Below are positions 1-8,684 of a DNA stretch of 64,000 nt, piece by piece (positions within the stretch are counted from its first letter, which is position 1; each line of letters starts with the position of its first letter). The stretch covers positions 744,001 to 808,000 of the forward strand of contig JADKDD010000001.1 in NCBI GenBank assembly GCA_016718525.1, in the 5' to 3' direction. The stretch is from Rhodocyclaceae bacterium. Its GTDB lineage: Bacteria > Pseudomonadota > Gammaproteobacteria > Burkholderiales > Rhodocyclaceae. A program made the translations under genes and the position numbers. Below the pieces are notes generated by a model. The model was not told the origin of the DNA. It saw only the letters and a list, made by a program, of their open reading frames with translations, and made no database searches.

Positions 1-705
1 GTTTTTTATGCAGGCGACGAGCATGATGCGCTCTACACATCAGGCTCGCTCTATGCGACGGCGACACTTTCGCTTGATCGACTGGAGCAGCTGGCGGCAG
101 CCGACGAGCTCGTCCTTGACCGGCCCGTCCTGGGCGGCACCGGACTTAGCGCACGGCCGCTGGCCAAGGCTGCGCTGATGCGCATTCGTCACACATTCGA
201 GCTGATCCACGCAGGCGGTGGCGACGCGACGTGCGAAACCCGAATAGGCCAGGAACTGCTATGTGCATTGATCGCTCACCTCGGGCGTGCTCCAAATGTG
301 CGCAATCGAGCAGGCCGCACAGATGCACACGCCATGATCGTTCGACGGGCACGCGCCTACATTGAAGAGCATCTTTCCGATCCGATATGCCCTGACATCC
401 TAGCGCAGGCCGTCCTTACGTCGCGCAGGACGCTATTCCGTGCCTTTGCGGAGATACTAAACGACACGCCGCACATTTACGTGATGCGTCTGCGGCTGCA
501 CCGCATCCGGCACGACCTTGCCAGCGATGAGGAGCGGGCATGCACGATCGCCCTGATTGCCAATCAATGGGGTTTCAGCGAGTTGGGTCGCATGGCTAGA
601 CGGTATCGCACGCTTTTTGGCGAACTACCTAGCGAAACGCTTGCGAAGCAGCGGCCTTGTCGATGGTCGCAAGACGTGCAGAGCACTTTGGCACGATCTG
701 CATAG
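1..705 (+). CDS. AraC-family transcriptional regulator, 5' end missing
   Basis: The frame is open from the first base, so the start lies upstream of the window and only the last 234 residues are seen. The C-terminal part (about residues 115-222 of the fragment) reads as an AraC/XylS double helix-turn-helix: a first helix run around IEEHLSDP, a recognition region around SRRTLFRAF, and the second helix-turn-helix ending near FGELPSE. The preceding part looks like the end of a cupin-like or AraC-binding sensor domain, but too little is present to name a ligand. Two secreted DUF1254 genes follow on the same strand 150 bp downstream and are plausible targets by position only. Family assignment is firm; the regulated pathway is unknown. 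Confidence 0.85.
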   Translation, partial: VFYAGDEHDALYTSGSLYATATLSLDRLEQLAAADELVLDRPVLGGTGLSARPLAKAALMRIRHTFELIHAGGGDATCETRIGQELLCALIAHLGRAPNVRNRAGRTDAHAMIVRRARAYIEEHLSDPICPDILAQAVLTSRRTLFRAFAEILNDTPHIYVMRLRLHRIRHDLASDEERACTIALIANQWGFSELGRMARRYRTLFGELPSETLAKQRPCRWSQDVQSTLARSA

Positions 706-855
706 ATTGATTCCGGCCGCGTGAAGTACAGTTAAGTGGTGGGGAATTCTTTCGTGCGTGACTCTACTCGAGAGGCCAAGACGGCTATAACCTCGTTTTG
801 ATTACGTCGGACGGATGCGATCCCTCTTCCGTTATCGATACTGGAGGAAAATGCC

Positions 856-2247
856 GTGTTAAGACTGTTCGCTCGTCATGCCGTTCTACCGTCGGTCGCC
901 ACGCTGTTACTATCAATTGCCACTCCCTTGCGCGCGGAGACTGTTTCCGTGGACGAGGCGAAGAAAATCGCAAGTGACGCGTACCTTTACGCCTATCCAA
1001 TGCTGTATAACTACAAGACGCTGTTCCAGCAGGCAGCCGATCCTTCGTTCCCAGGCTATGTCGGTGGTTTCAATCGCTTCCGTCACTACTCGCGTGGTTT
1101 TACTCCCGCCGACAAGGATATCGTCACCCCCAGCAACGACACGCCGTACTCGTGGGCCTGGCTTGATCTGCGGACCGAGCCCATGGTGGTCACCGTCCCG
1201 GCGTCTGTCGACCGTTACTATGTCCTCCAGTGGTTCGATCTTTACACGCACAATTTTGCTTATCTCGGTTCACGGGCGACCGGCACGAAAGCGGGCAACT
1301 ATCTCTTTGTCGGACCGAACTGGAAGGGCGAAACACCAACCGGCATCGCCAAAGTATTGCGCGCCGAGACCGAGATCATTGGCACGCTGACGCGGACGAG
1401 CTGGTCCGGTCCTGCGGATCGTGATGGCCTGGTTGCGATGCAGCAGCAGTATCGTATCCGGCCACTCAGCGAATTCCTGGGTGGCAAGCCGCCACAACCG
1501 GCGCCCACCTTTCAGTTTCCGGCATGGGATGAGGCTCGCGCGAATTCCATCGGCTTTATCGACTACCTGAACTTCCTGCTTCGGTTTGCTCCGGCTGCTG
1601 AAAGCGAGAAGGCCGTGTTGGAGCGCTTTGCCAAGATCGGCGTTGGCTCCGGGCGTGCCTTTGATCCGGCCACAATCGAACCGAAGACACGAGCAGCGAT
1701 CGAGGAAGGCATCAAGGATGGGGCGGACAAACTCCAGGCCGAACTCGCCAAGACAACCAGTTCCGTCAACCTCTTCGGCACCCGAGTATTTCTTGGTCAG
1801 AACTACATCATGCAACGGGCCGTCGGTGCCGCCATCGGCATTTATGGTAACTCGAAAGAGGAAGCCTACTACACGGCCTACAATCTGGATGCGAACAAGC
1901 AGCCGCTCGACGGCAGCAAGCGCTACGTCCTGCGCTTCACCAAGGATCAGGTGCCACCGGTAAAGTTCTTTTGGTCAATGACCATGTACAACCTGCCGGA
2001 CCGCCTGCTCGTCGATAACCCGATCCAACGCTATGCAATCGGCAGCCGGACGCAGGGGCTCAAGACCAACGCCGACGGGTCGGTCGACATCTATCTGCAG
2101 GCGTCATCTCCCGGTGGCGACAAGGAGACTAACTGGCTTCCGACGCCGCAAAAAGGGCCTTTCTTCATGGTACTCAGAATGTACGGGCCCGAGGGCAAGC
2201 TGGCGGCCGATGAGTGGCAGGCGCCGCAACCGACCGCAGCCGACTAA
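856..2247 (+). CDS. Secreted DUF1254/DUF1214 protein (first of a tandem pair)
   Basis: 463 residues. It starts at GTG, chosen because a GGAGG Shine-Dalgarno sequence at 843-847 sits 8 nt upstream; the ATG at 851 is out of frame and stops at once. Residues 1-27 form a signal peptide ending LRAET, so the protein is probably periplasmic. The N-terminal half has DUF1254 features (AYPMLYNYK, TPSNDTPYSWAWLDL) and the C-terminal half has the DUF1214 pattern (GSKRYVLRF, PVKFFWSMTMYN, ASSPGGDKETNWLPTP). No enzymatic function is established for this family to my knowledge. The next gene is a paralogue 30 bp downstream and probably co-transcribed. Confidence 0.9.
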   Translation: MLRLFARHAVLPSVATLLLSIATPLRAETVSVDEAKKIASDAYLYAYPMLYNYKTLFQQAADPSFPGYVGGFNRFRHYSRGFTPADKDIVTPSNDTPYSWAWLDLRTEPMVVTVPASVDRYYVLQWFDLYTHNFAYLGSRATGTKAGNYLFVGPNWKGETPTGIAKVLRAETEIIGTLTRTSWSGPADRDGLVAMQQQYRIRPLSEFLGGKPPQPAPTFQFPAWDEARANSIGFIDYLNFLLRFAPAAESEKAVLERFAKIGVGSGRAFDPATIEPKTRAAIEEGIKDGADKLQAELAKTTSSVNLFGTRVFLGQNYIMQRAVGAAIGIYGNSKEEAYYTAYNLDANKQPLDGSKRYVLRFTKDQVPPVKFFWSMTMYNLPDRLLVDNPIQRYAIGSRTQGLKTNADGSVDIYLQASSPGGDKETNWLPTPQKGPFFMVLRMYGPEGKLAADEWQAPQPTAAD

Positions 2248-2277
2248 TCCAACAGAATCTGGAAAAGGAAAACTCCA

Positions 2278-3723
2278 ATGAAGTCACAGAAGATAGTTCT
2301 GGCAGCGCTTGCTGCCAGTGTTGCGCTTGTATCAGTCGTTCGCGCAGATACCGTTTCGACCCGAATCGGAAAGCTTGAATTTCAGGGCAGCTATCCGAGC
2401 GAGGCCACGATCAGCAAGCTCTATGACGAACGTGACTTCCAGCGAGCTACGCAGGCCTACCTCTGGGCGCTGCCGATCGTTGGCATGGCTAGGTGGCAGA
2501 AGGCACACGAGGAAATCTTCGGCGCCAAGTCGGGTGATGTGATCATTTACGACGACTTCGTCAGCAAGCGCGGCATCCTGACGGCCAACGCAACGACGCC
2601 CTACGTCATCAGCTTCTTCAATCTTGCCGAGACCGGTCCGGTCGTTGTGGATATGCCGGAAGGCGCCGTCGCCGGCTTCGTCAACGATATGTGGCAACGG
2701 CCCGTCGTCGATATGGGCCAGACCGGACCCGACAAGGGCAAGGGTGGAAAGTATCTGCTGATCGGTCCGGGCCAGAAGGTCGACAACACCGAGGGCTACT
2801 ATGTCGTCAATCCGTCGACCACCAACATCTTCTGGGGCTTCCGTGCGCTGGAGCGTGATCCCGCCAAGGTGCAGGCCCTGCTCGATGCCTTGAAGATCTA
2901 TCCGCTGGCCAGCAAGGACAATCCCGCCAAAGTCCGATTTGTCGATGTCAAAGGCAAGTCGTGGTCACAGACTCAGCCTCGGGGACTCGCCTACTGGCAG
3001 ATCCTGTCCGACATCATCAACCGCGAGCCCGTGCAGGAGCGTGACAGGTTATTCATGGCCATGCTCAAGCCGTTAGGTATAGAGAAGGGAAAGCCATTCA
3101 AACCCGACGCACGGCAAACAAAGCTCCTGAAAGAAGGTGTCGTCGTCGGAGAAGCGATGGCCAAAGCCAATGATTTCGAAAAGCAGTTTCCGGCTGCTCA
3201 TTATGTCGATGGTCGCCGGTGGGAGTTCGCACTGGCGCTTGACCCGAGCCAGCGTGCCGAGAATTACGACCAAATCGACGAACGCGCGGCCTGGTTTTAC
3301 GAGGCCACCACGACCTCGGCAGGCATGGTGACGACGACGCCCGGTGTGGGCCAGATTTATCTAGGCAGCTACAAGGACAAGGCGGGCAGGTGGTTCGATG
3401 GCAGCAAAACTTACCGGTTGCGGGTCGCGAAGGACGCACCGGTCGCAAATTTCTGGTCGATGACCGTTTACGATACTGACACACGCGCGCTTATCGACAA
3501 CCGGACACAGTTGGCCGACCGCTCCTCGCGCATGGATCTCAAGAAAAACCAAGACGGGTCGGTTGACCTCTACGTAAGTCCAAAGGCTCCCAAAGGCATG
3601 GAAAGCAACTGGGTGCAATCCTTGCCGGGGAAGTCATGGTTCTCCTACTTCCGACTTTACGGCCCAACGGAGCCCTTCTTCAAACGCTCGTGGGTGTTGG
3701 ACGACTTCGAAGAGGTCAAGTGA
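2278..3723 (+). CDS. Secreted DUF1254/DUF1214 protein (second of a tandem pair)
   Basis: 481 residues with a signal peptide at 1-23 (ends VVRADT). It shares the family landmarks with the preceding gene: a TANATTPYVISFFNL segment in DUF1254 and, near the C-terminus, GSKTYRLRV, PVANFWSMTVYD and KGMESNWVQSLPGKSWF in DUF1214. A GGAAAAGGAAAA-type purine run precedes the ATG. The 30-bp gap from the first DUF1254 gene suggests one operon. The two proteins are clearly diverged, so this is an old duplication or a functional pair rather than a recent copy. The biochemical role is unknown. Confidence 0.9.
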   Translation: MKSQKIVLAALAASVALVSVVRADTVSTRIGKLEFQGSYPSEATISKLYDERDFQRATQAYLWALPIVGMARWQKAHEEIFGAKSGDVIIYDDFVSKRGILTANATTPYVISFFNLAETGPVVVDMPEGAVAGFVNDMWQRPVVDMGQTGPDKGKGGKYLLIGPGQKVDNTEGYYVVNPSTTNIFWGFRALERDPAKVQALLDALKIYPLASKDNPAKVRFVDVKGKSWSQTQPRGLAYWQILSDIINREPVQERDRLFMAMLKPLGIEKGKPFKPDARQTKLLKEGVVVGEAMAKANDFEKQFPAAHYVDGRRWEFALALDPSQRAENYDQIDERAAWFYEATTTSAGMVTTTPGVGQIYLGSYKDKAGRWFDGSKTYRLRVAKDAPVANFWSMTVYDTDTRALIDNRTQLADRSSRMDLKKNQDGSVDLYVSPKAPKGMESNWVQSLPGKSWFSYFRLYGPTEPFFKRSWVLDDFEEVK

Positions 3724-4159
3724 CTAGCCATCTCGTGTTTGGGAATAGACCGGTCGTAGGTGAAGGCAGTTCATCTGGGCGCGGATCTGCAGGCAAGCTG
3801 ACGGAAAAAGCGGCATTCTGAAAAGTGATGAGCGATAAGCACTAACGGTGCGTTATGGCACACCAGTTTGGAGGTGCGCTGACGGTCGCGTTGTGTCGCG
3901 GTGATGCTTTACCTGCGCTCTAGGAGCCGGTAGTGCTCAATCGCTTTCGAAATACGCGTTTTTGCCGATCCGGCCAGAGCCCCAACTAATGCTGGTGCCT
4001 CGCACTTTGACAGTAAAACCGGTTGTAAATTTCGATGACATAGTCTGGGGGCATTAAAAATCCATGGCTCAGAACGCTCATTGACAATTAAGTAGGAACA
4101 GAACTCCAACGGCAAAATATCGGGGTTATGCTTGCATCCTTTGCCACCGATGAATTCGG
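3724..4159. other. Non-coding stretch between DUF1254 pair and PNPOx-like gene
   Basis: 436 bp with no convincing gene on either strand; the short frames here have no recognisable domain and no ribosome-binding site. Two perfect TTGACA hexamers (4007-4012 and 4081-4086) face the downstream plus-strand gene, but neither has a good -10 box at 16-18 bp, so I do not call a promoter. The segment is somewhat more AT-rich toward 4010-4150, as expected for an upstream regulatory region. Confidence 0.5.
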
Positions 4160-4633
4160 ATGAATATAGACCAAGACATTCAACCAGCGCTCCGCGACCT
4201 GTTTGCCTCGCAACGCTTTGCGGTATTGGCGACCGACGACTGCGGGCAGCCCTTCGCCAGTCTGATGGCGTTCGCGGTCACTGAGGACTTGCGCCAGATT
4301 GTCGTGCTGACCGACCGCCATCGCCGCAAATTCTCCAACCTCAAGACCAACTGTCGCGTCGCCTTGTTAATCGATGATCGGGAAAACAAGGGTTCGGACA
4401 CCGAAAAATCTGTCGCAGTGACGGCGATCGGTGATGCGAATGAAGTGAGTCGAGACATTGACACAGCGCTAAGAGAACTGTTTCTAGTCCGTCACCCGAA
4501 TTTGGCGGGCTTTGCCGCAACCCCGACATGCACGGTGGTGAGTGTGCGAATCACTTCCTACCAGTTGGTTTCTCAGTTTGAGCGTATCCGCGAATGGCGG
4601 CCTGAAGCGACGGTGACCGTCTCATCGCAATAA
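4160..4633 (+). CDS. Pyridoxamine 5'-phosphate oxidase-like split-barrel protein
   Basis: 157 residues. The N-terminus (LFASQRFAVLATDDCGQPFASLMAFAV) and the following RHRRKFSNLKTNCRVALLIDDR segment match the PNPOx-like FMN-binding split barrel, including the usual pattern in which a substrate-access strand is followed by the Lys/Asn-rich phosphate-binding strand. Such small single-domain members bind FMN, F420 or haem and act as oxidoreductases of uncertain substrate; it is too short and too divergent to be PdxH. It stands alone, 76 bp before the DsbA-like gene. The family is likely; substrate and cofactor are not inferable. Confidence 0.8.
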   Translation: MNIDQDIQPALRDLFASQRFAVLATDDCGQPFASLMAFAVTEDLRQIVVLTDRHRRKFSNLKTNCRVALLIDDRENKGSDTEKSVAVTAIGDANEVSRDIDTALRELFLVRHPNLAGFAATPTCTVVSVRITSYQLVSQFERIREWRPEATVTVSSQ

Positions 4634-4709
4634 CGGCCGGACAGCGGTGCGTGGTTAGGGAATAATTGTGCCGCCAACTTAATTTCTTATTGCTATCAGG
4701 AATCCAAAT

Positions 4710-5375
4710 ATGACCCCAGTTCGTATTGATTTTGTTTCGGATGTTGCGTGCCCTTGGTGTGTCATTGGGCTCAGATCGCTAGAGCAAGCATTGGAAAGAT
4801 TGTCGGGCGAGATGGTAGCGGAAATTCATTTTCAACCGTTCGAGCTGAATCCGAATATGGTGCCGGAAGGACAGGATATTACCGAGCATTTGACGCAGAA
4901 ATACGGTGCAAGTCCCGCGCAGCTGGAGGTGACTCGAGAAGCGATCCGCGCGCGTGGCGAAGAGTTGGGCTTTGTCTTCGGCAAGGGCAAGCGCAGCCGT
5001 GTGTACAACACTTTTGATGCGCATCGCATGTTGCATTGGGCTGGTCTTGAAGATGATCAATTCAAGAAGCAGCGGGCGCTGAAACATGCCTTGTTTCAGG
5101 CCTACTTCACCGATGGATTCAATCCCGGTGATCCGGACACCTTGTTGCGGGCAGTCGAACAGGTGGGCCTCGACGTAGATAAGGCGCACCAGATTTTGGA
5201 GTCGGATGCCTACGCCAGGGAAGTGCGCGAACAGGAAGAGCACTACCTCGCGCGCGGCATACATTCCGTACCTGCGGTGATTGTCAATAATCAGCATTTG
5301 ATTCATGGCGGGCAGCCGCCGCAAGTTTTTGAACTGGCGCTGCGAAAGATTGCTTTGGCGCAGGCGACAGCCTGA
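4710..5375 (+). CDS. DsbA-family oxidoreductase, FrnE type
   Basis: 221 residues without a signal peptide, so cytoplasmic. The redox motif C14-P-W-C17 lies directly after the first strand, and the helical insertion followed by GIHSVPAVIVNNQHLIHGGQP provides the cis-Pro loop of the thioredoxin fold (VPAV). This arrangement is typical of FrnE-like 2-hydroxychromene-2-carboxylate isomerase/DsbA-family proteins, which act as dithiol oxidoreductases or polyketide-related isomerases. The CxxC is intact, which favours redox activity. It sits convergent to the TauE/SafE gene with 85 bp between. Confidence 0.9.
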   Translation: MTPVRIDFVSDVACPWCVIGLRSLEQALERLSGEMVAEIHFQPFELNPNMVPEGQDITEHLTQKYGASPAQLEVTREAIRARGEELGFVFGKGKRSRVYNTFDAHRMLHWAGLEDDQFKKQRALKHALFQAYFTDGFNPGDPDTLLRAVEQVGLDVDKAHQILESDAYAREVREQEEHYLARGIHSVPAVIVNNQHLIHGGQPPQVFELALRKIALAQATA

Positions 5376-5460
5376 CTTATGGTTCGCGGCGTTCAGGTCT
5401 AACGATTAACAGGGCTTTCTTACGCACTAGTGCCGTTATTTGACGACGCGTGAGCCAACA

Positions 5461-6195
5461 TCAAAACAGCAGCAATTTGGCTCCGGCAATTGCCAACACC
5501 ACGCCAAGCAGTCGCTTGATGGTTGTGGCAGGCAAACGGTGGCTGCCCGCATGTGCACCGATCAACCCGCCGAATGCAACGATGGTCAGCATCAATGGCA
5601 GATCTGGCGGAAGATGGGCGGTGCTGGAAAAATTGCCAAGTAATCCGGAAAGTGAATTCAGCAAAATGAAAACGGACGACACGGCGGCAGCCGTTTTAGC
5701 GCGCGCCCATCCCAATGCAAGCAGTAACGGCGTCAGGAAAATCCCGCCGCCCGTTCCGGTCAGGCCGGCCAGAAAACCAATCGCGCCGCCGCAGGTGAGG
5801 GCCGCCGGCAGTGGTGGTCGCCTTGGCGCTTTCTCGGTTTGTTGTGGCACGATCAAGCGCACTGCTGCGTAAATCAACACCAAGCCGAGAAGAATCTTGA
5901 ATGTGGCTGGTGGCAGGTGCAGATAACCTCCAAGAAAGGCAAACGGAATTGCCGGCAACGCGAACGGCCAAAACAATCGCCAGTCAAAATGTCCTGCTTT
6001 GACGAACTGCCACGTGGCGATCGAGGCGACCAGAATATTCAAGGCCAATGCTGTTGGTTTAATCGTGTCGGGCGCGACGCTAAGTAAACTCATGACGGCG
6101 ATATAACCGGATGCGCCGGCGTGGCCGACCGACGAATAGAGCATCGCGATACAAAAAATTCCAACAAGCAAGGGATAGAGAATTTCAGGATTCAT
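5461..6195 (-). CDS. TauE/SafE-family sulfite/organosulfonate exporter-like membrane protein
   Basis: 244 residues with about eight hydrophobic helices and the two duplicated TauE/SafE motifs: an N-terminal YSSVGHAGASGYIAVMSL and a mid-protein CGGAIGFLAGLTGTGGGIFLTPLLL. Family members move sulfite, sulfoacetate, taurine-derived anions or other organic anions across the inner membrane. The length is normal for the family. It is followed on the same strand, 18 bp upstream, by the BtuF-like gene, so the two may be co-transcribed; that context does not identify the substrate. Confidence 0.9.
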   Translation of the reverse strand: MNPEILYPLLVGIFCIAMLYSSVGHAGASGYIAVMSLLSVAPDTIKPTALALNILVASIATWQFVKAGHFDWRLFWPFALPAIPFAFLGGYLHLPPATFKILLGLVLIYAAVRLIVPQQTEKAPRRPPLPAALTCGGAIGFLAGLTGTGGGIFLTPLLLALGWARAKTAAAVSSVFILLNSLSGLLGNFSSTAHLPPDLPLMLTIVAFGGLIGAHAGSHRLPATTIKRLLGVVLAIAGAKLLLF

Positions 6196-6213
6196 GGCGA
6201 TTTTTGACTGGTG

Positions 6214-7017
6214 CTAATTGCAGCATCGCTGGCGCAACTCAGCCAGATAGGTCATTGCCGGAATGGCGCGGCTACCATACCAGGAAACCATTTCACCATC
6301 GATACGGGTGACCGGTGCATTTGATAGTGCTTTAATTTCCTCTGCATGTTGATCGGTGAATACGAATGGCTCCGAGGGCAAGAGAATTCGCTGAGCCGCA
6401 GCCACGTTGATGCTGTTCCATTCGAAAATTGGAAATCGGTTTGCAGAGTCTGCCGGCAGCGTATCCCAACCTGCGGCGGCAAGCATGTCGGCGATATAGG
6501 TATCGCGACTGACGGTCATCCACGGCTCGCGCCAGATCGGGTAAAGCACGCGTTCGCGGGGGAGTGCAGAAACGGTGGCAGTCAAAGCAGTTCGTGCCTG
6601 CTCAAATCGCTCTGTTAGCAATGCTGCAGCCACGTCACGTAGAAAGACCGCTCCGAGCAAGTGGTAAAGCCCCAGATTGTCGTTTAGCCTGCGCGGGTTG
6701 ACCACAATGACATGTGGCACAAAATCCATCATCGCCGTCACTTGCTCGCGGGTGTTTTCATCCTTGTCGGCGATCAGATGCGTCGGCGATAACTCGCGCA
6801 CTCTCGCGACGTTGACATCCTTGGTACCGCCGACTTTGGCAATTGAGCGCAAAATTTCGCGCGGATGCACGCAGAATCCCGTGCGTCCGACCAGATCGGC
6901 ACTCAGGCCGAGGTCGCAGATGAGTTCGGTGAGACTTGGTACAAGGCTGATGATGCGCGGTTCGCCCAGGTATGGCGAATGTTCTACGCCCAGCGCGTCA
7001 GCCAGATTTTGCGGCAT
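6214..7017 (-). CDS. Cobalamin/metal-binding protein of the BtuF-like helical-backbone receptor family
   Basis: 267 residues. RIISLVPSLTELICDLGLSADLVGRTGFCVHP is the classic start of a BtuF/TroA-type periplasmic binding domain, followed by VGGTKDVNVARVRELSPTHLIADKDENTREQV. Unusually there is no signal peptide or lipobox; similar cytoplasmic stand-alone copies are commonly annotated as cobalamin-binding proteins. No ABC permease or ATPase lies nearby, so it is unlikely to be a transporter subunit. The gene starts 20 bp after the stop of the 4HBT thioesterase gene on the same strand. Confidence 0.8.
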   Translation of the reverse strand: MPQNLADALGVEHSPYLGEPRIISLVPSLTELICDLGLSADLVGRTGFCVHPREILRSIAKVGGTKDVNVARVRELSPTHLIADKDENTREQVTAMMDFVPHVIVVNPRRLNDNLGLYHLLGAVFLRDVAAALLTERFEQARTALTATVSALPRERVLYPIWREPWMTVSRDTYIADMLAAAGWDTLPADSANRFPIFEWNSINVAAAQRILLPSEPFVFTDQHAEEIKALSNAPVTRIDGEMVSWYGSRAIPAMTYLAELRQRCCN

Positions 7018-7037
7018 CGGTAGTAAGGGTGGTGTCG

Positions 7038-7484
7038 CTAACGCAAAGACTCAGCTGCGACGATTGCAGGAACATAGGTCTGGATAAACTCAGGCGGCAT
7101 GCGGCGCGGGCCGCCACTGCTGATCTCGATACAAACCAACTGCCAGCGTCCGCGTAACAATGTGGCCTGATCGGCATCACGAATCAATTGGAACCGGCGT
7201 TCCATGGTCAAGCGACCATCGCAAGCCACCAGCCATGTGGCCAGTGTTAGATTCTCACCTTCAAGCGCTGCCAGCACATAGTCGTACTCGGCGTGTCGAA
7301 TCGCCATCGCCCGGTCCAGCCGTTGATAATCGGACATGGCGATACCAAGCGATTCCGAGTGGGCCCACGCAACACCTTCACACCATCGCACATAAGCACC
7401 GTTATTGACGTGATTGAGACCATCGATCTCGTCCGCTACAGGAACGCGTCGCAAGGTGAACGGATTTGGGAAGTCCCATGCCAT
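7038..7484 (-). CDS. Acyl-CoA thioesterase, 4HBT hotdog family (first)
   Basis: 148 residues with the 4-hydroxybenzoyl-CoA thioesterase-like hotdog fold. The N-terminus has VADEIDGLNHVNNGAYVRWCEGVAWAHSESLG, in which the Asn-His-Val-Asn-Asn stretch replaces the DxxGHVNN-type active-site region. Family members hydrolyse short- to medium-chain or aromatic acyl-CoA. An AGAGA purine run precedes the ATG. It lies 26 bp downstream of a second, dissimilar 4HBT gene, so the two form a pair that may act on related acyl-CoAs. Confidence 0.85.
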   Translation of the reverse strand: MAWDFPNPFTLRRVPVADEIDGLNHVNNGAYVRWCEGVAWAHSESLGIAMSDYQRLDRAMAIRHAEYDYVLAALEGENLTLATWLVACDGRLTMERRFQLIRDADQATLLRGRWQLVCIEISSGGPRRMPPEFIQTYVPAIVAAESLR

Positions 7485-7510
7485 GGTCGATTTCTCTTTA
7501 ATCGATGTGT

Positions 7511-7924
7511 TTAGTCGCGCAGTGACTCAGCGAGCGCCTGCCGAAGCGTATCGGGGACGGCTATGGGGCGCTTGTCGTCGGGTGAAATACACACCTGTGT
7601 GAACGTCGAGCGGAACGTATCCTTGCCCGAAGCGTTGCGACCGGTGACGATAAAGCTGAACGATGTGGTTTTGGGTTGCTCACACCGGACATCAATTTCG
7701 ATGACATCGTCGAATACCATCGGAAGTAAAAACTCTATCGACATGGCGCGGGCGGGTGGTAGCACGCCCATGGCGAAAATCCTGCGTATGCCCGGGCCGC
7801 CAAGAATGTGGGTCAAAAAGTCATGCACGGCTTCAACTACAAAATAGGCCACGCGAGGCGTAAAGATAATCCCCGCAGGATCGCAGTCGCCGAAAAGTAT
7901 GGTGCGTTTGGTAATGAACTTCAT
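7511..7924 (-). CDS. Acyl-CoA thioesterase, 4HBT hotdog family (second)
   Basis: 137 residues. The conserved FGDCDPAGIIFTPRVAYFVVEAVHDFL segment carries the catalytic Asp of YbgC/4-hydroxybenzoyl-CoA thioesterases (the family consensus is DxDxxGxxxxxxYxxW). A strong GGAAGG ribosome-binding site precedes the ATG. The DPAG form of the motif is closer to 4-hydroxybenzoyl-CoA thioesterase and aromatic-acyl-CoA thioesterases than to YbgC, but the substrate cannot be settled. It is the first of the two adjacent thioesterase genes. Confidence 0.88.
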   Translation of the reverse strand: MKFITKRTILFGDCDPAGIIFTPRVAYFVVEAVHDFLTHILGGPGIRRIFAMGVLPPARAMSIEFLLPMVFDDVIEIDVRCEQPKTTSFSFIVTGRNASGKDTFRSTFTQVCISPDDKRPIAVPDTLRQALAESLRD

Positions 7925-7949
7925 CGCCTTCCCATGGTGTGTTGGTCGA

Positions 7950-8588
7950 TTAGCGTGATCCTGCGAGCACCGGAAAAAGCTTGATCAGGCCATCGGCCAT
8001 GACCTCAACGGCGATCGCCGCCAGTATCAGACCCATCAGGCGGGTCATGACGTTGATGCCGGTTTGACCCAGAAACTTACCGATGCGCTGGGCGGCATTA
8101 AATGCCAACCAGGTCGATAGACCGATTATCACGCCATAAATTACCAGTGTGAACATCTCACCGAAGTGCCGCGCTTTTTCGGCGTAGATAACCACAGTGG
8201 AAATCGCTGCAGGGCCGGTGAGCAAAGGGATGGTCAGCGGCACCACTGCAATGCTCGCACCAGCTGCGGCGCGACTGGCGCCTTCGTCGATGTCCTGGCC
8301 TTTTGATTCAGCTGGTTCGGCATGCAACATCTTGATTGAACTCATCATCAACAAAAGTCCGCCGCCGACTTGGAACGAGGCCAAGGTGATGCCGAAGAAC
8401 TCAAGCACTTGAAGGCCGAGCAGGGCGCTGGTGGTAACCACCACAAAGGCGGAAAAGGCAGCGATATTCGCCGTCCGTTGCCGTTGCGGTTCGGTAAACC
8501 CCTGGGTGAAGTGTAAAAAAAATGGCACTACGCCTATTGGGTTGACGATGGCCAGCAGCGTGATGAGTGGTTTGACCGGGAAGTCCAT
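7950..8588 (-). CDS. MarC-family integral membrane protein
   Basis: 212 residues with six hydrophobic helices. KPLITLLAIVNPIGVVPFFLHFT at the N-terminus and SIAVVPLTIPLLTGPAAISTVVIYA in the middle are the two NPxG/GPxx half-motifs of MarC (UPF0056) proteins. Despite the name, MarC is not a proven antibiotic efflux protein and its function is unknown. It lies upstream of the thioesterase genes on the same strand with 25 bp between and may share their transcript. A long-form REP-like repeat occupies the space between this gene and the response regulator. Confidence 0.92.
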   Translation of the reverse strand: MDFPVKPLITLLAIVNPIGVVPFFLHFTQGFTEPQRQRTANIAAFSAFVVVTTSALLGLQVLEFFGITLASFQVGGGLLLMMSSIKMLHAEPAESKGQDIDEGASRAAAGASIAVVPLTIPLLTGPAAISTVVIYAEKARHFGEMFTLVIYGVIIGLSTWLAFNAAQRIGKFLGQTGINVMTRLMGLILAAIAVEVMADGLIKLFPVLAGSR

Positions 8589-8620
8589 GCCGGCAGTTTA
8601 GCGGTATTGGTGGAACCCAC

Positions 8621-8680
8621 CAGTGGGTGTTCGTGAGCTCTGCATGGCGGGATGTCCGCTTCGCGGAGCGCCAACGCCGT
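8621..8680 (+). repeat. REP-like repeat, long form (copy 1)
   Basis: 60 bp between marC-like and LytTR genes. It starts CAGTGGGTGTTCG and ends GCGCCAACGCCGT, with an internal hairpin TCCGC-TTC-GCGGA. From position 21 of the unit (TGCATGG onward) it differs at only one base from the reverse-strand copy at 11686-11745; the first 20 bases are more diverged but collinear. Confidence 0.85.
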
Positions 8681-8684
8681 AGAA

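Noticed and set aside
4007..4086. Two TTGACA hexamers as promoters for the PNPOx-like gene
   Set aside because: Neither has a -10 box at the proper spacing.
3909..4115. 68-residue minus-strand frame between the DUF1254 and PNPOx-like genes
   Set aside because: No domain, no ribosome-binding site, and unlikely amino-acid composition.
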